Source: Owenweeksia sp965214115 (GTDB lineage: Bacteria; Bacteroidota; Bacteroidia; Flavobacteriales; Schleiferiaceae). Taken from it: a stretch of DNA of 64,000 nt. Position 1 is the first letter of the stretch. Every line of letters begins with the position of its first letter. Location of the stretch: positions 606,798-670,797 of the forward strand of contig CBDCAU010000003.1 in the NCBI GenBank assembly GCA_965214115.1, in the 5' to 3' direction. Below the pieces are notes generated by a model. The model saw nothing but the letters and a program-made list of their open reading frames with translations. It had not been told where the DNA came from and ran no database searches. Positions 1 through 8,965 of the stretch are shown in pieces. Position numbers and translations under genes: made by a program.

Positions 1-185
1 GGTTGACGGTAGAGAATTTTGAGGACGGTAATTTTAATGCAAAAGTTTTGGACAATCAGGGTAAAACGGTTAAAGAAATTAATATTCACCAAGGCCAAAC
101 CGAGTTCAATCTTTCTGATTTACGGAAAGGACTTTATTTTCTACAATCGGAGCAGGGTCATTTTGCAAAATTTCTTTTGCAGTAA
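1..185 (+). CDS. C-terminal end of a type IX secreted protein (partial)
   Basis: Only the last ~60 residues lie in the window; the frame is open to the left edge, so no start can be assigned. The visible part looks like a type IX secretion sorting tail: an NFEDGNFNAKVLDNQGK strand, a hydrophilic turn, DLRKGLYFL, and a short basic/aromatic end (KFLLQ). In Bacteroidota such tails send proteins through the outer membrane and are then cleaved. The function of the main body is unknown. The gene lies 21 bp before a sulfotransferase on the same strand, but nothing shows that they are functionally linked. Confidence 0.7.
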   Translation, partial: LTVENFEDGNFNAKVLDNQGKTVKEINIHQGQTEFNLSDLRKGLYFLQSEQGHFAKFLLQ

Positions 186-206
186 TTTCACGAGGAAATT
201 TTCCCT

Positions 207-875
207 TTGAAATCCCCACTCATCATCATCGGAATGCACCGCAGCGGCACCTCGCTGGTGGCGAAGGTATTGGAAAAGGCGGGGATTTTTATGGGCGTGG
301 TGAAAGACCATAATTATGAGGCGATGCACTTTTTGAGCCTCAACCAGCAAACGCTATGGGCGGCCGGGGGCAGTTGGCTCAAACCAGTAATTCCTGAAAA
401 AATCCATTGGAAAACCTTCCCGAAAGAAGAACTGTTCTGCGAGCATTTTCGGTTGAACACTAAGGCGCAACAAATTCTCTATCAACGGTTTCCGCGCGAT
501 TGGGGATGGAAAGATCCGCGCAATACGTTCACCTTGCCGATGTGGCTCAGCCTGTTTCCCGACGCAAAAGTTTTGCACGTTTTCCGTGATGAAAAAGAAG
601 TGTTGAAAAGTTTGCAGAGCCGAAATTTGAAAAAAGGGGAGGTGTTTGATGAACGTTTGGTCGATGAAGATTTTTGCCAAAAATTAATTAAAAAATATGT
701 AAAAACGGCGCGTAGTTATTCCAAAGTTTCGGGTTTGAATTATTTGGAAATTTCATATCATAAAATTGTGGAATTGGATAAACCGGAAATCCTAAAGTTG
801 AGCGATTTTTCGAATAAAAACACTTTGCCGCTTTTTGAAAAATATGTGATCTCCAAATCTGAAACCCCGAGCTAA
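207..875 (+). CDS. Sulfotransferase family protein
   Basis: A 222-residue protein that probably transfers sulfate from PAPS to a carbohydrate or other surface acceptor. The N-terminus has the 5'-phosphosulfate-binding loop GMHRSGTSLV right after a hydrophobic beta strand (LIII), the hallmark of bacterial sulfotransferases. WGWKDPRNTFTLPMW and VLHVFRDEKEVLKSL match the later PAPS-binding region. The start is a TTG, chosen because it gives the usual short lead into the loop and follows a purine-rich GAGGAAA. The next gene, a GT2 glycosyltransferase, begins 2 bp after the stop, so both probably act in surface glycan synthesis. The acceptor cannot be named. Confidence 0.8.
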   Translation: MKSPLIIIGMHRSGTSLVAKVLEKAGIFMGVVKDHNYEAMHFLSLNQQTLWAAGGSWLKPVIPEKIHWKTFPKEELFCEHFRLNTKAQQILYQRFPRDWGWKDPRNTFTLPMWLSLFPDAKVLHVFRDEKEVLKSLQSRNLKKGEVFDERLVDEDFCQKLIKKYVKTARSYSKVSGLNYLEISYHKIVELDKPEILKLSDFSNKNTLPLFEKYVISKSETPS

Positions 876-877
876 GA

Positions 878-1906
878 ATGCCCAAGGTTTCCATCATTTT
901 GCCCAATTACAATCACGCGGAATATCTACCCAAGCGACTCGAAAGTATTCAAAACCAAACTTTTAAGGATTGGGAACTCATTCTTTTAGATGATTGTTCC
1001 ACGGATGGCAGCCACGAAATTTTACGGCAATTTGCAGATGGCCGCCCCGAAATTCAAACTGTCTTTAACAAGAAAAATTCGGGCAGTCCTTTTTATCAAT
1101 GGAATCGAGGTGCGGCGATGGCAAATGGCGATTATCTGTGGTTTGCGGAAAGTGATGATTTTTGTGATGATAAATTGTTGGAAAAACTCGTTCCTATTTT
1201 AGATAAATATTCTGCAGTTTCCATCGCTTATGCGCAAACTTATTTGGTAAACGAGCAAAATGAAATCTTGAACAGCTATTCGGAAAATCTGCGATTCATC
1301 TATAAATCAGAGGATTGGAATCAAGATTTTATCAAAAATGGCGAAGAGGCTTGCCGCGATTGGCTGCTCTTTCACAACCCGATTCCCAATGCAAGCGGCG
1401 CGCTGATTCGGAGGAAAAGTTTTGAAAAAGCGGGCGGCGCACCCACCGATATGAAGTTGAACGGCGATTGGTTTTTGTATTCCAAATTATTGATTGACAA
1501 TGATTTGGCGTTTTGCGCGGAGCATCTCAATTATTTCCGCGTCCATCCAAAAACACAACGGGAACGGGCGCGGCAAGATGCCACCGCCTATTTTGAAATC
1601 ATCCGTATCAACGATTTTATCAAAAAAAATGTGGCCAAAAGTGAGAAAAATGCAACAACTGCAATGCAAGAAGTAGCGAGCTGGTGGATTGGCAGTTTGC
1701 CCTATCAAAACTGGAACAAAAAATTTTGGCAACAAAACCGAAAGTTATATACTTATTTTAAAGACTATAAAAACGCACTTTGGTGGCATATTTTTCTCAC
1801 TTTTGTGATTGTGGCATTTCGCAAGATTCTTTTCAAAACCGGACTTTTGAAACCCGCCAAAGCTTTGCGGAAAAAATTATTTCCCAATAAATATTTTGAG
1901 TATTGA
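878..1906 (+). CDS. Family 2 glycosyltransferase
   Basis: A 342-residue GT-A fold glycosyltransferase. It opens with VSIILPNYNHAEYLPKRLES and LILLDDCSTDGS, the nucleotide-sugar-binding strands of GT2 enzymes; FAESDDFCDD carries the DxD-like metal site, and the middle region (residues ~190-215) fits the acceptor domain. The C-terminus is basic with one hydrophobic stretch (WWHIFLTFVIVAF) that may anchor it to the inner face of the membrane. It overlaps the next GT2 gene by 4 bp (TTGA), indicating translational coupling. It likely adds a sugar to a surface polysaccharide; donor and linkage are unknown. Confidence 0.85.
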   Translation: MPKVSIILPNYNHAEYLPKRLESIQNQTFKDWELILLDDCSTDGSHEILRQFADGRPEIQTVFNKKNSGSPFYQWNRGAAMANGDYLWFAESDDFCDDKLLEKLVPILDKYSAVSIAYAQTYLVNEQNEILNSYSENLRFIYKSEDWNQDFIKNGEEACRDWLLFHNPIPNASGALIRRKSFEKAGGAPTDMKLNGDWFLYSKLLIDNDLAFCAEHLNYFRVHPKTQRERARQDATAYFEIIRINDFIKKNVAKSEKNATTAMQEVASWWIGSLPYQNWNKKFWQQNRKLYTYFKDYKNALWWHIFLTFVIVAFRKILFKTGLLKPAKALRKKLFPNKYFEY

Positions 1907-2772
1907 TTATTGAGTTTTCCATCATCGTCCCGATTTTCAACGCCGAAAAAACGCTGGGCGAAACTTTGCAGTCCATTGAAAATCAAAGTTATAAAAATTT
2001 TGAAGTGATTTTGGTGAACGATGTAAGTCAGGACAAAAGCTTGGCGATTGCCAAAGAGTGGCGAGATGCCAATCCGGATTTGGAAGTAAAAATCATCTCC
2101 AAGAAAAAAAACAAAGGATTGGGTGCAACGCGCAATACCGGCATCAAAAAAGCCAAAAAGGAATGGATTTCTTTATTAGATGCCGATGACATTTGGGACA
2201 GCCAAAAGTTAAAAAAAATGGCTGATTTTATCCTTAAAAATGAGGCCGATGTTTGTTATCATTCGGTCACCGTTTTTGGCTTGGAAAAAGAAAGAAAGCG
2301 CAATGTTTTTCAAGTAGCTTCGGTGGAGGAAATTTTGAAAAAAGGCAGCCCCTTGATTCCCTCAGCCTCCATCATCAAAAAAGAAATTTGCCGAGAATTT
2401 CCCTTTTCGGAAAACCGCGCGCACCACGGCGCCGAGGATATTCACTTGTGGGTGAGGCTCTTACACGCGGAAAAGAAATTCCGTCCGCTGGATGAAACTT
2501 TAACGCGCTACCGTGAAACGGGCGGAATGAGCACCCATTTGCCTATCCATTTAAAAAACGTTTTCCGCGTTTTGGAAGACTTGAACGGTCAAGATTATTT
2601 TGATGAACTCAGCTTGGCGCGCGCCAAGAAGCGCAAATTTTTTGAGGCGGGCCGATTTTGGCACAAACGCGGCCGCCATCAGCGCGCCCATAATTATTAC
2701 AGCCTTGGCGATCTGAAAAGTATGAAAATCGCGGGGCTGCGCTTCCTGAATTTCTTGGGGATTTCTATCTGA
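1903..2772 (+). CDS. Family 2 glycosyltransferase
   Basis: A 289-residue GT2 enzyme. FSIIVPIFNAEKTLGETLQS and VILVNDVSQDKSL form the nucleotide-binding half, LLDADDIWD holds the DxD metal motif, and HHGAEDIHLWVRLL is the usual ED catalytic-base region. The start is taken as the TTG overlapping the upstream stop; an ATT two codons later would also be in frame. Its 3' end overlaps the convergent O-antigen ligase gene by 8 bp. With its neighbours it probably builds a lipopolysaccharide or capsule repeat unit. Confidence 0.85.
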   Translation: MIIEFSIIVPIFNAEKTLGETLQSIENQSYKNFEVILVNDVSQDKSLAIAKEWRDANPDLEVKIISKKKNKGLGATRNTGIKKAKKEWISLLDADDIWDSQKLKKMADFILKNEADVCYHSVTVFGLEKERKRNVFQVASVEEILKKGSPLIPSASIIKKEICREFPFSENRAHHGAEDIHLWVRLLHAEKKFRPLDETLTRYRETGGMSTHLPIHLKNVFRVLEDLNGQDYFDELSLARAKKRKFFEAGRFWHKRGRHQRAHNYYSLGDLKSMKIAGLRFLNFLGISI

Positions 2773-4687
2773 GCGGAATGTTGCGCGCTTCCAGATAAAA
2801 TTGCACGAATTGCTGGGGGTTTTTCGGGTCGCGCTTTTCGATGGTGCGAATCATTTTTTGGTATCTACCGTGCTGATTTTTAGTGGCTACCAAGCTGGGC
2901 AGGGTGCGAGAAAGCAGGTTGAGATACCGCTGGTTTTGGATGTCGGGCTGCAATTGGTTCAACGCAAATTGTGCTTTGGCAAACTCCTTTTTCTGCAAAT
3001 AAATTTCGGCAATCCCCAGTTGGCCAGTGGCAAAAGTGGGCGAAATTTTCACCGCTTTTTCGTAAAACGGCAATGCTTCATCCGGTTTTTTCTGCACCAT
3101 TTTCACTTGAGCCGCCTGTCCCAAAACTACAATATTATTGGGGTGTAAATCGAGTGCCCACTGCGCGTCTTCCCAAGCGCCCGCTTGGTTTTTCAGCACC
3201 AATTTTCCAAGGGAGCTATAATAAGGAAGCGGATTGGCGAAGGGGTCCATATTGTAAAATGCGTTCATCGCGCTCTCGGCGGCAGGGATGATTTTTTGGG
3301 CGTTTCGCGCGGCGTTTGCTTCTTGCACTTCTTTTGAAAATTGCTCCCCTTGCATTCTGAAATAGCTAACAATCAAAGAGAAAAGAGCGAAACCCCCCAA
3401 CAGAACCAAAAGCGGTTTGGCGGCGATTTTCAAAGATTTTTTATCACCGCCGTGGCTAACCGCGAGTGCCACCAAACTGAAAATCAAAACGTTGTGCGGC
3501 GTCCGTTCCAAGGGAAAGTCGGTGAGCGAAAAAATGAGGTAAGCGCATAATCCGAAGATTGTAAAAATGGAAAGTGCCCATTCGGATTTTGTTTGGGCCG
3601 TTTTCAATTTTCGCGAAAGCGATAAAAAAGAGGAGAAAAACACGGCCAAAAAACAGAGCAAAGCCAAAATTCCAGACTCGCTCAAAATCCACAAAAAATC
3701 ATTGTGAGGCCGCTGGATGTGGGTGATTCCTTGGCGCACGCTATCGTCCAAGCCGGACAGGCCATATTTTGGAAAATGGATTTTCCAGTTGCCGGCGCCC
3801 ACGCCGAGCAGCGGTTTTTCCTGCGCCATTTGAAGGCTGGCTTTCCAGTACAATTGGCGGTTTTGCAAGGTGGAACTGTCGCCGATGTTTTGGCGGATGC
3901 CCTCCACCGAAAACATCGCGACCAATAAAACGACCGCCAATCCCAAGGAAATTCCTACGGTTTTTACTGGGAATTTTACTTCCAATTGCTTTCGCTTTTT
4001 GGATAAAAAGAAAACGATAAATGAAATCGCCGACGCGCCGAAAACCCCCAGCCACACACCGCGCGTTCGTAAAACGAAAATTTCGGCGACGATAAGAAAA
4101 AGTAAAACCAGCGAGGTTTTTTGCCAAACTTTTTTAAACAAAACGGCGCCCATCCCCGCAAAGGGCAGCGACAACATCAGGGCGGACGAGAGTAAGTTTT
4201 TGTGGCTGAAGGTGGCTTTTACGGTGTAAATATCATCGGCAAAATCGCCGCTGCCGATGGCCCGAAAAATACTGACGAGGGAGGCCAAGGCGGTAATTCC
4301 ACCGAAGACGATGGCGGCTTTTATCAGTATTTCCTTGGAAAGTTTTTCGGTTTGAAACAACAATAAAATTAGTCCTAAATAGCTGAACGACAGACCGTAA
4401 CGACTGGCCGTGGCCCAGCTCTCCACCGCATTGATGGCCTGTGAGGACGATGCCAAGCTGAGCAAGACCAGCCCGCCGAGGGCTGCCCAAGCCAAGGGAA
4501 AATGCGGGACGGTTTTGAATTTCGCGAAAAGCAATAAAAGCACGCCGACCAAAACCATCGCCGAGACAAAAAGCTGACGCGGCAAAAGGGTGAAATCCAC
4601 CAGCGATTCCACATAAATGAGTGGCAACAAGGCAAAAAGCGCAAAAATAAAAATGCGGAAAATCCCGCTGGAGGAGTTGTCGGCCAT
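2765..4687 (-). CDS. O-antigen ligase/polymerase (Wzy_C family) with TPR tail
   Basis: A ~640-residue inner-membrane protein. The N-terminal two thirds have about ten to twelve hydrophobic segments and a periplasmic loop containing RQLYWKASLQMAQEKPLLGVG and HNDFLWILSESG, the pattern of Wzy_C ligases and polymerases, which move undecaprenyl-linked glycans onto lipid A core or join repeat units. After the last membrane segment (FALFSLIVSYF) a soluble tail has TPR-like helix pairs (LDLHPNNIVVLGQAAQ, FYEKAVKISPTFATGQLGIAEIY), a common arrangement in Bacteroidota. The ATG at 4687 is preferred over the TTG one codon upstream. Ligase and polymerase cannot be told apart by sequence alone. Confidence 0.85.
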   Translation of the reverse strand: MADNSSSGIFRIFIFALFALLPLIYVESLVDFTLLPRQLFVSAMVLVGVLLLLFAKFKTVPHFPLAWAALGGLVLLSLASSSQAINAVESWATASRYGLSFSYLGLILLLFQTEKLSKEILIKAAIVFGGITALASLVSIFRAIGSGDFADDIYTVKATFSHKNLLSSALMLSLPFAGMGAVLFKKVWQKTSLVLLFLIVAEIFVLRTRGVWLGVFGASAISFIVFFLSKKRKQLEVKFPVKTVGISLGLAVVLLVAMFSVEGIRQNIGDSSTLQNRQLYWKASLQMAQEKPLLGVGAGNWKIHFPKYGLSGLDDSVRQGITHIQRPHNDFLWILSESGILALLCFLAVFFSSFLSLSRKLKTAQTKSEWALSIFTIFGLCAYLIFSLTDFPLERTPHNVLIFSLVALAVSHGGDKKSLKIAAKPLLVLLGGFALFSLIVSYFRMQGEQFSKEVQEANAARNAQKIIPAAESAMNAFYNMDPFANPLPYYSSLGKLVLKNQAGAWEDAQWALDLHPNNIVVLGQAAQVKMVQKKPDEALPFYEKAVKISPTFATGQLGIAEIYLQKKEFAKAQFALNQLQPDIQNQRYLNLLSRTLPSLVATKNQHGRYQKMIRTIEKRDPKNPQQFVQFYLEARNIPLR

Positions 4688-4828
4688 CAAAAAATGTTTC
4701 CGCCAAAACTACATATTGACAAGTTGCCACGAGCAATTCGTCGGTTTTTGCGTTAAGCCGATATTAAGAAAATTCTTATCGAACCCGAATCTCCTAAAAA
4801 GAAAAAACGGCTGCCGCGCAAATTTACT

Positions 4829-5425
4829 TTGGGCGAAAGAAGCTGGCGTTACCACAATTATTTTAAACGCACGGGCCGCTATAAATTCATCGGCAAAAAC
4901 CTGTTGCGGCTGCTGGCCGTCATTACAATTTTTGGTCTATCCGTTTGGTTGATAACTACTTACGTAATTGATTTAGACCAAATGGAGGAGATGATTTTCT
5001 CGCGACTCCCCAATTGGCTCATCGTTTTCACCCTCTTTTTAAGCGAATGTTTCACCGGAATTTTGCCGCCGGATATGTTCATTTTATGGGCCAGAACCTT
5101 TGCGCGGCCTTATTTGATCGTGTTGCTTTTGTCCACGGTTTCCTACGCGGGCGGCATCATAAGTTGGTGGTATGGCACCAAACTGCAGAAGTTGCCGCGC
5201 GTCCATAAATGGGTGTACGGCAAATTCTACGAGCAATTTGCGCTATTCAAAAAATACGGTGGCTTGGTCATTTTCATCTCGGCGATGACGCCGCTGCCGT
5301 TTTCACCCGTCAGCGTGGTGGCGGGGGTGGTTCAATATCCGCTTTCGCGTTATCTCTTGGTCGCTTTAAGCCGATTTTTGCGGTTCTTTCTATATGCCTT
5401 TGTTTTTTATAAAATTGTGGTATGA
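4829..5425 (+). CDS. VTT/DedA-like membrane protein
   Basis: About 198 residues with four to five membrane segments. ILPPDMFILWA, TVSYAGGIISWWYG and the re-entrant FISAMTPLPFSPVSVVAGVVQ resemble VTT (DedA/SNARE-associated) proteins, which are linked to lipid flipping and envelope homeostasis. The start is uncertain. The given start is a TTG, but the frame stays open back to a stop at 4754, and the extra residues (KKILIEPESPKKKKRLPRKF) look like a genuine basic N-terminus. An ATT at 4763 would provide it. Divergent from the O-antigen ligase. Confidence 0.7.
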   Translation: MGERSWRYHNYFKRTGRYKFIGKNLLRLLAVITIFGLSVWLITTYVIDLDQMEEMIFSRLPNWLIVFTLFLSECFTGILPPDMFILWARTFARPYLIVLLLSTVSYAGGIISWWYGTKLQKLPRVHKWVYGKFYEQFALFKKYGGLVIFISAMTPLPFSPVSVVAGVVQYPLSRYLLVALSRFLRFFLYAFVFYKIVV

Positions 5426-5533
5426 GGATGTAATTTGGTAATTAGTAATTCAAAGGAAACTCAATTATAATTCAGTTGTAATTTCAACTTCTTTTTTTAA
5501 TCGTAAATCGTAAATTTAAAATCGACAATAAAA

Positions 5534-6715
5534 ATGACTTTACGGCAACTTTTTCAATCGCATTTGGCGCAGACCACCGACTTCCCGATGGGGCTGGAAA
5601 TCGAGCGGGCGGAAGGTTCGTTTTTGTTCGATTCGGAAGGGAAAAAACACTTGGATTTGATTTCAGGGATTTCGGTGAGCAATATTGGGCATCGGCATCC
5701 TAAGGTGGTGGAAGCGATTAAAAACCAAGTAGATAAGTATCTGCATTTGATGGTGTACGGCGAGTATGTGCAAAATCCACAAGTGCGGCTGGCCGAAAAA
5801 TTGACGGGGGTTTTGGGGGGTGGTTTGGAGGCGGTTTATTTTGTGAATAGCGGGAGCGAGGCCAATGAAGGCGCGATGAAACTGGCCAAGAGAGCGTCGG
5901 GGAGAAGCGAAATTATCGCGATGAAAAATGCCTATCACGGCAGTACGCAGGGCGTTTTGTCGGTCATCGGAAATGAGGAGTTTAAACGAAACTTCCGACC
6001 GCTAATTCCAGACACAAAAAGCATTCATTTTAATGACATAAATGATTTAACATTTGTAACCGAAAAAACGGCTGCTGTTTTAGTAGAACCCGTGCAGGGC
6101 GAAGCGGGTTACATTTCGCCCCAAAAAAATTATCTAAAAAAATTGCGTGAAAGATGCGACGAAACGGGGGCGCTCTTAATTTTTGATGAAGTGCAAACGG
6201 GATTTGGGCGCACGGGCAGTTTGTTTGCTTTTCAGAAATATGGGGTGGTTCCGGATATTATCACCTTGGCGAAGGGAATGGGAGGGGGGATGCCAATCGG
6301 GGCGTTTGTTTCTTCCAAAAAATTGATGGATCATCTGAAAGAAAATCCTTTGCTCGGACACATTAGCACTTTCGGCGGGCACCCGGTGAGTTGCGCGGCG
6401 GCTTTGGCAAATTTGAACGTAATTTTAGAGGAAAACCTTATCGAAAAAATTCCCGAAAAGGAGGCGTTTTTCAAGGAAAGATTGCAACATTCCAAAATAA
6501 AAGAAACACGCGGCACGGGACTGATGCTGGCGGTGCAATTTGAAGATTTTCAGCAGGTGGAAAAGGTAATTGCGCACTGCATCGAAAATAGTGTGATTAC
6601 CGACTGGTTCTTGTTTTGCGACAGCGCGCTGCGGCTGGCGCCCCCGCTAAATATATCATTAGAAGAAATGGAAATGGCGTGCGAGGTGATATTGGAAGGT
6701 GTTGCAAAATTGTAA
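5534..6715 (+). CDS. Class III PLP-dependent aminotransferase
   Basis: A 393-residue aminotransferase of the acetylornithine/ornithine/GABA class. Visible features are the phosphate-binding FVNSGSEANEGAMKLA (residues ~103-118), the cofactor-stacking NAYHGSTQG, the conserved LIFDEVQTGFGRTG with the Asp that binds the pyridine nitrogen, and the Schiff-base lysine at K247 in TLAKGMGGG. It starts at ATG. The spacer in front carries AT-rich TCGTAAA repeats. Substrate cannot be fixed: these enzymes range from ArgD to broad omega-aminotransferases, and no arginine gene is adjacent. Confidence 0.85.
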   Translation: MTLRQLFQSHLAQTTDFPMGLEIERAEGSFLFDSEGKKHLDLISGISVSNIGHRHPKVVEAIKNQVDKYLHLMVYGEYVQNPQVRLAEKLTGVLGGGLEAVYFVNSGSEANEGAMKLAKRASGRSEIIAMKNAYHGSTQGVLSVIGNEEFKRNFRPLIPDTKSIHFNDINDLTFVTEKTAAVLVEPVQGEAGYISPQKNYLKKLRERCDETGALLIFDEVQTGFGRTGSLFAFQKYGVVPDIITLAKGMGGGMPIGAFVSSKKLMDHLKENPLLGHISTFGGHPVSCAAALANLNVILEENLIEKIPEKEAFFKERLQHSKIKETRGTGLMLAVQFEDFQQVEKVIAHCIENSVITDWFLFCDSALRLAPPLNISLEEMEMACEVILEGVAKL

Positions 6716-6734
6716 ATCTTTTAGCTGCTAAAAG

Positions 6735-7265
6735 TCACCGCTTTTCTTGAATGAAATTTTTCATTATCCAAAACGACAATAATCCTCCCACCAAACTTTT
6801 TATCAAAAGTCCGGGCAAAAGCCGTATCAAGGCCTCGAATAATTTGGATACATCCGATTGAAAAAAATAGAGGACAAAAAAACCGCAAATCAAGAGCAAA
6901 ATATGCGCACGGAAAAATTGTAAAATGTAATGGAAAAAGGTTTGTTCAGTTTTGCGAATGGCCCATCCCAAAAAATAACAAACGGGCACAAATCCCCACA
7001 GAAAACCGGCCGTAACGGCGGAATCTCCAAACAACTTTTCCCAGCCCGCCGTGAAGCCCGCAAAGACAGGCAGACCCAATCCGCCGAGAATCAAATAAGC
7101 CAGCGCAATGGCCGCGCCCAGCCGCTTTCCCGCGATGGCGGCCACAGTGAAAAGCACCAAAGTTTGCAGCGAAACCGGCACGGGGCCGGCGCTGAATTTT
7201 ATCGGCGCGAGAAGGCAACAGGCCAAAATGCCAACTATAAAAAGCAGCCAGTTTTTTTTATCCAT
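6735..7265 (-). CDS. bioY: Biotin transporter BioY
   Basis: About 176 residues with six hydrophobic segments, the substrate-binding S component of an energy-coupling-factor biotin transporter. APIKFSAGPVPVSLQTLVLF and the LAYLILGGLGLPVFAGFTAG region match BioY family signatures. The ATG at 7265 is chosen because it gives the usual BioY length; an upstream TTG frame runs into the MATE gene. The start overlaps the end of the MATE gene by 8 bp, so the two are probably cotranslated. No ECF ATPase (EcfA/T) genes are in the window, so it may act alone or with a distant module. Confidence 0.88.
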   Translation of the reverse strand: MDKKNWLLFIVGILACCLLAPIKFSAGPVPVSLQTLVLFTVAAIAGKRLGAAIALAYLILGGLGLPVFAGFTAGWEKLFGDSAVTAGFLWGFVPVCYFLGWAIRKTEQTFFHYILQFFRAHILLLICGFFVLYFFQSDVSKLFEALIRLLPGLLIKSLVGGLLSFWIMKNFIQEKR

Positions 7266-8592
7266 TGATGATTTTTTTGCACCGATATTCAAAGCGGCCG
7301 TAGAGCAAAACGGCGGCGAAAATAAGGCCGAGCGCAAGGCCGTACCAAACGCCGAGCGGCCCCATTTCCCAGACGATTCCCATTAGATAGGCGGGCAACA
7401 AACCGAAAATCCAATAGCTGACAAAAGTGAGCAAAGTGGGGAGGCGGGTATCCGATATTCCGCGCAAAGCACCGAGCGCAACTACCTGAGCGCCATCGAA
7501 TAACTGAAAGAAAACGGCTACGAAAAAAAGTTGGGAAGCGGTTTTCATCACGTCAATATCATTGGTATAAAAAGTGGGAAACCAATCTTTGCCAAGGAAA
7601 AATACCACTCCGCACTTTCCCATAAAAATAAGCGTGATAAAGAGACAAGTGCGGCCAGCTTCGCGCATCGTCTGGAAATTTCTGGCACCCAATTGATTTC
7701 CGACACGGACGGTGGCCGCCGCGCCCAAACCCGTGGCCATCATATAACTCAGCGATACCAAACTGATAGCGATCTGATGAGCGGCCAAGGCCTCCGCGCT
7801 GATTTGCCCCACAAAGATGGCGGCCACCGCAAAAGCAGAAACTTCAAAAATATATTGAACGCCCGAAGGCAAGCCAATGTCCAGTATTTTTTTAAAGGTA
7901 CTTTTCTGCCATTTTTTGATCAAAAATTGTTTCAAATAAATATGAAATTTGGGATGCCTAAAAATGTACAAATACATTGCAAAAGCCATTAAGAAACGGG
8001 CGGCCAAAGTGGCATAGCCGGCGCCATTCAATCCCAACATCGGGAAGCCCCAATGGCCATAAATCAAAAGATAATTGAAAAAAATATTGAGCAAATTAGC
8101 GCCCAGCGAGGCGAGCATCGCAAAGCGGGTGTCGCTCAACCCTTCGGCGAATTGCTTCAAAGTAAGAAAGTACATCAGCGGAAAGTTGCTGAAAACCAAA
8201 ATGATAAGATAAGGGGTGGCCAAGGTTTCCACCGTTTTTTCCTGTCCCATCAAATGGGTGAATCTGGAAAAAATCAGAACGGCGATGAGGATGAAAACGG
8301 AAGTAATAGCATTGATGGCGAGGCCGTGGCGGAGAAAGCTGCCCACTTTTTCGCGCTTGCCTTGGCCATCCGCGTTGGCGATTGGCGGGGTGATTCCCAT
8401 CGACATCCCGATGCCGAAAACGAGGGGCACCACAAAAATGGAATTGGCGAAAGCCGCCGCCGCCAGCGGGATGGTGCCAAGTTGGCCCAGCATAATGCTG
8501 TCGGCCAAGCCCACCAAGACGTGGCCGAACTGGCCAATCATCACGGGCCAAGCCAGCGTCCAAGTTTTTCGGAAATGTTCGCGATACGTCAC
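7258..8592 (-). CDS. MATE family efflux transporter
   Basis: A 444-residue membrane protein with twelve predicted segments in two homologous halves, typical of multidrug and toxic compound extrusion pumps that use Na+ or H+ gradients. WPVMIGQFGHVLVGLADSIMLGQLG near the N-terminus and VSLSYMMATGLGAAATVRVGNQLGA in the second half are MATE signatures of the NorM/DinF type. It lies upstream of and overlaps bioY. Substrate unknown. Confidence 0.9.
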   Translation of the reverse strand: MTYREHFRKTWTLAWPVMIGQFGHVLVGLADSIMLGQLGTIPLAAAAFANSIFVVPLVFGIGMSMGITPPIANADGQGKREKVGSFLRHGLAINAITSVFILIAVLIFSRFTHLMGQEKTVETLATPYLIILVFSNFPLMYFLTLKQFAEGLSDTRFAMLASLGANLLNIFFNYLLIYGHWGFPMLGLNGAGYATLAARFLMAFAMYLYIFRHPKFHIYLKQFLIKKWQKSTFKKILDIGLPSGVQYIFEVSAFAVAAIFVGQISAEALAAHQIAISLVSLSYMMATGLGAAATVRVGNQLGARNFQTMREAGRTCLFITLIFMGKCGVVFFLGKDWFPTFYTNDIDVMKTASQLFFVAVFFQLFDGAQVVALGALRGISDTRLPTLLTFVSYWIFGLLPAYLMGIVWEMGPLGVWYGLALGLIFAAVLLYGRFEYRCKKIING

Positions 8593-8627
8593 GGCAAACT
8601 CTTAAGAAAATTGCCGCGCGAAAGTAG

Positions 8628-8882
8628 CTACGCCAAAACGGGCTCGGCCATTTCGGCATCGGCTGCGTGGCGGCTGATTTCGCGCTCGTAAAACGAGCTG
8701 GCGCAGTCCAAGAGATTCGCGATTTCGGTGACCAATTCGTCTTCCTCGCCCTGAATTTCATCCATCCATTCCAGTTCGTCGTGGTTCACGTTCCAAACGA
8801 AACGCGGGTACTGGGTATGCACGATGTAAAATTCCTCGGGATTGTCCGAATTGTCCGCCAAAAGAAAGTGGGGAACTATCAT
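8628..8882 (-). CDS. Small acidic protein of unknown function
   Basis: An 84-residue protein beginning MIVPHFLLADNSD; the ATG at 8882 is preferred over an upstream start because the protein becomes well structured from there. It is acidic, rich in Glu and aromatic residues (EWMDEIQGEEDELVTEIANL), and has no signal peptide or membrane segment. It sits between the MATE gene and the sigma-54 regulator on the same strand. I do not recognise a characterised family. Confidence 0.6.
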   Translation of the reverse strand: MIVPHFLLADNSDNPEEFYIVHTQYPRFVWNVNHDELEWMDEIQGEEDELVTEIANLLDCASSFYEREISRHAADAEMAEPVLA

Positions 8883-8965
8883 TTTGATTGGTTTAAAATC
8901 CCGATAAAAATAGAAAAACCTTTTAAAAGACAAGGGATTTGAGTGAAAAAATTGAAAATCCGTAT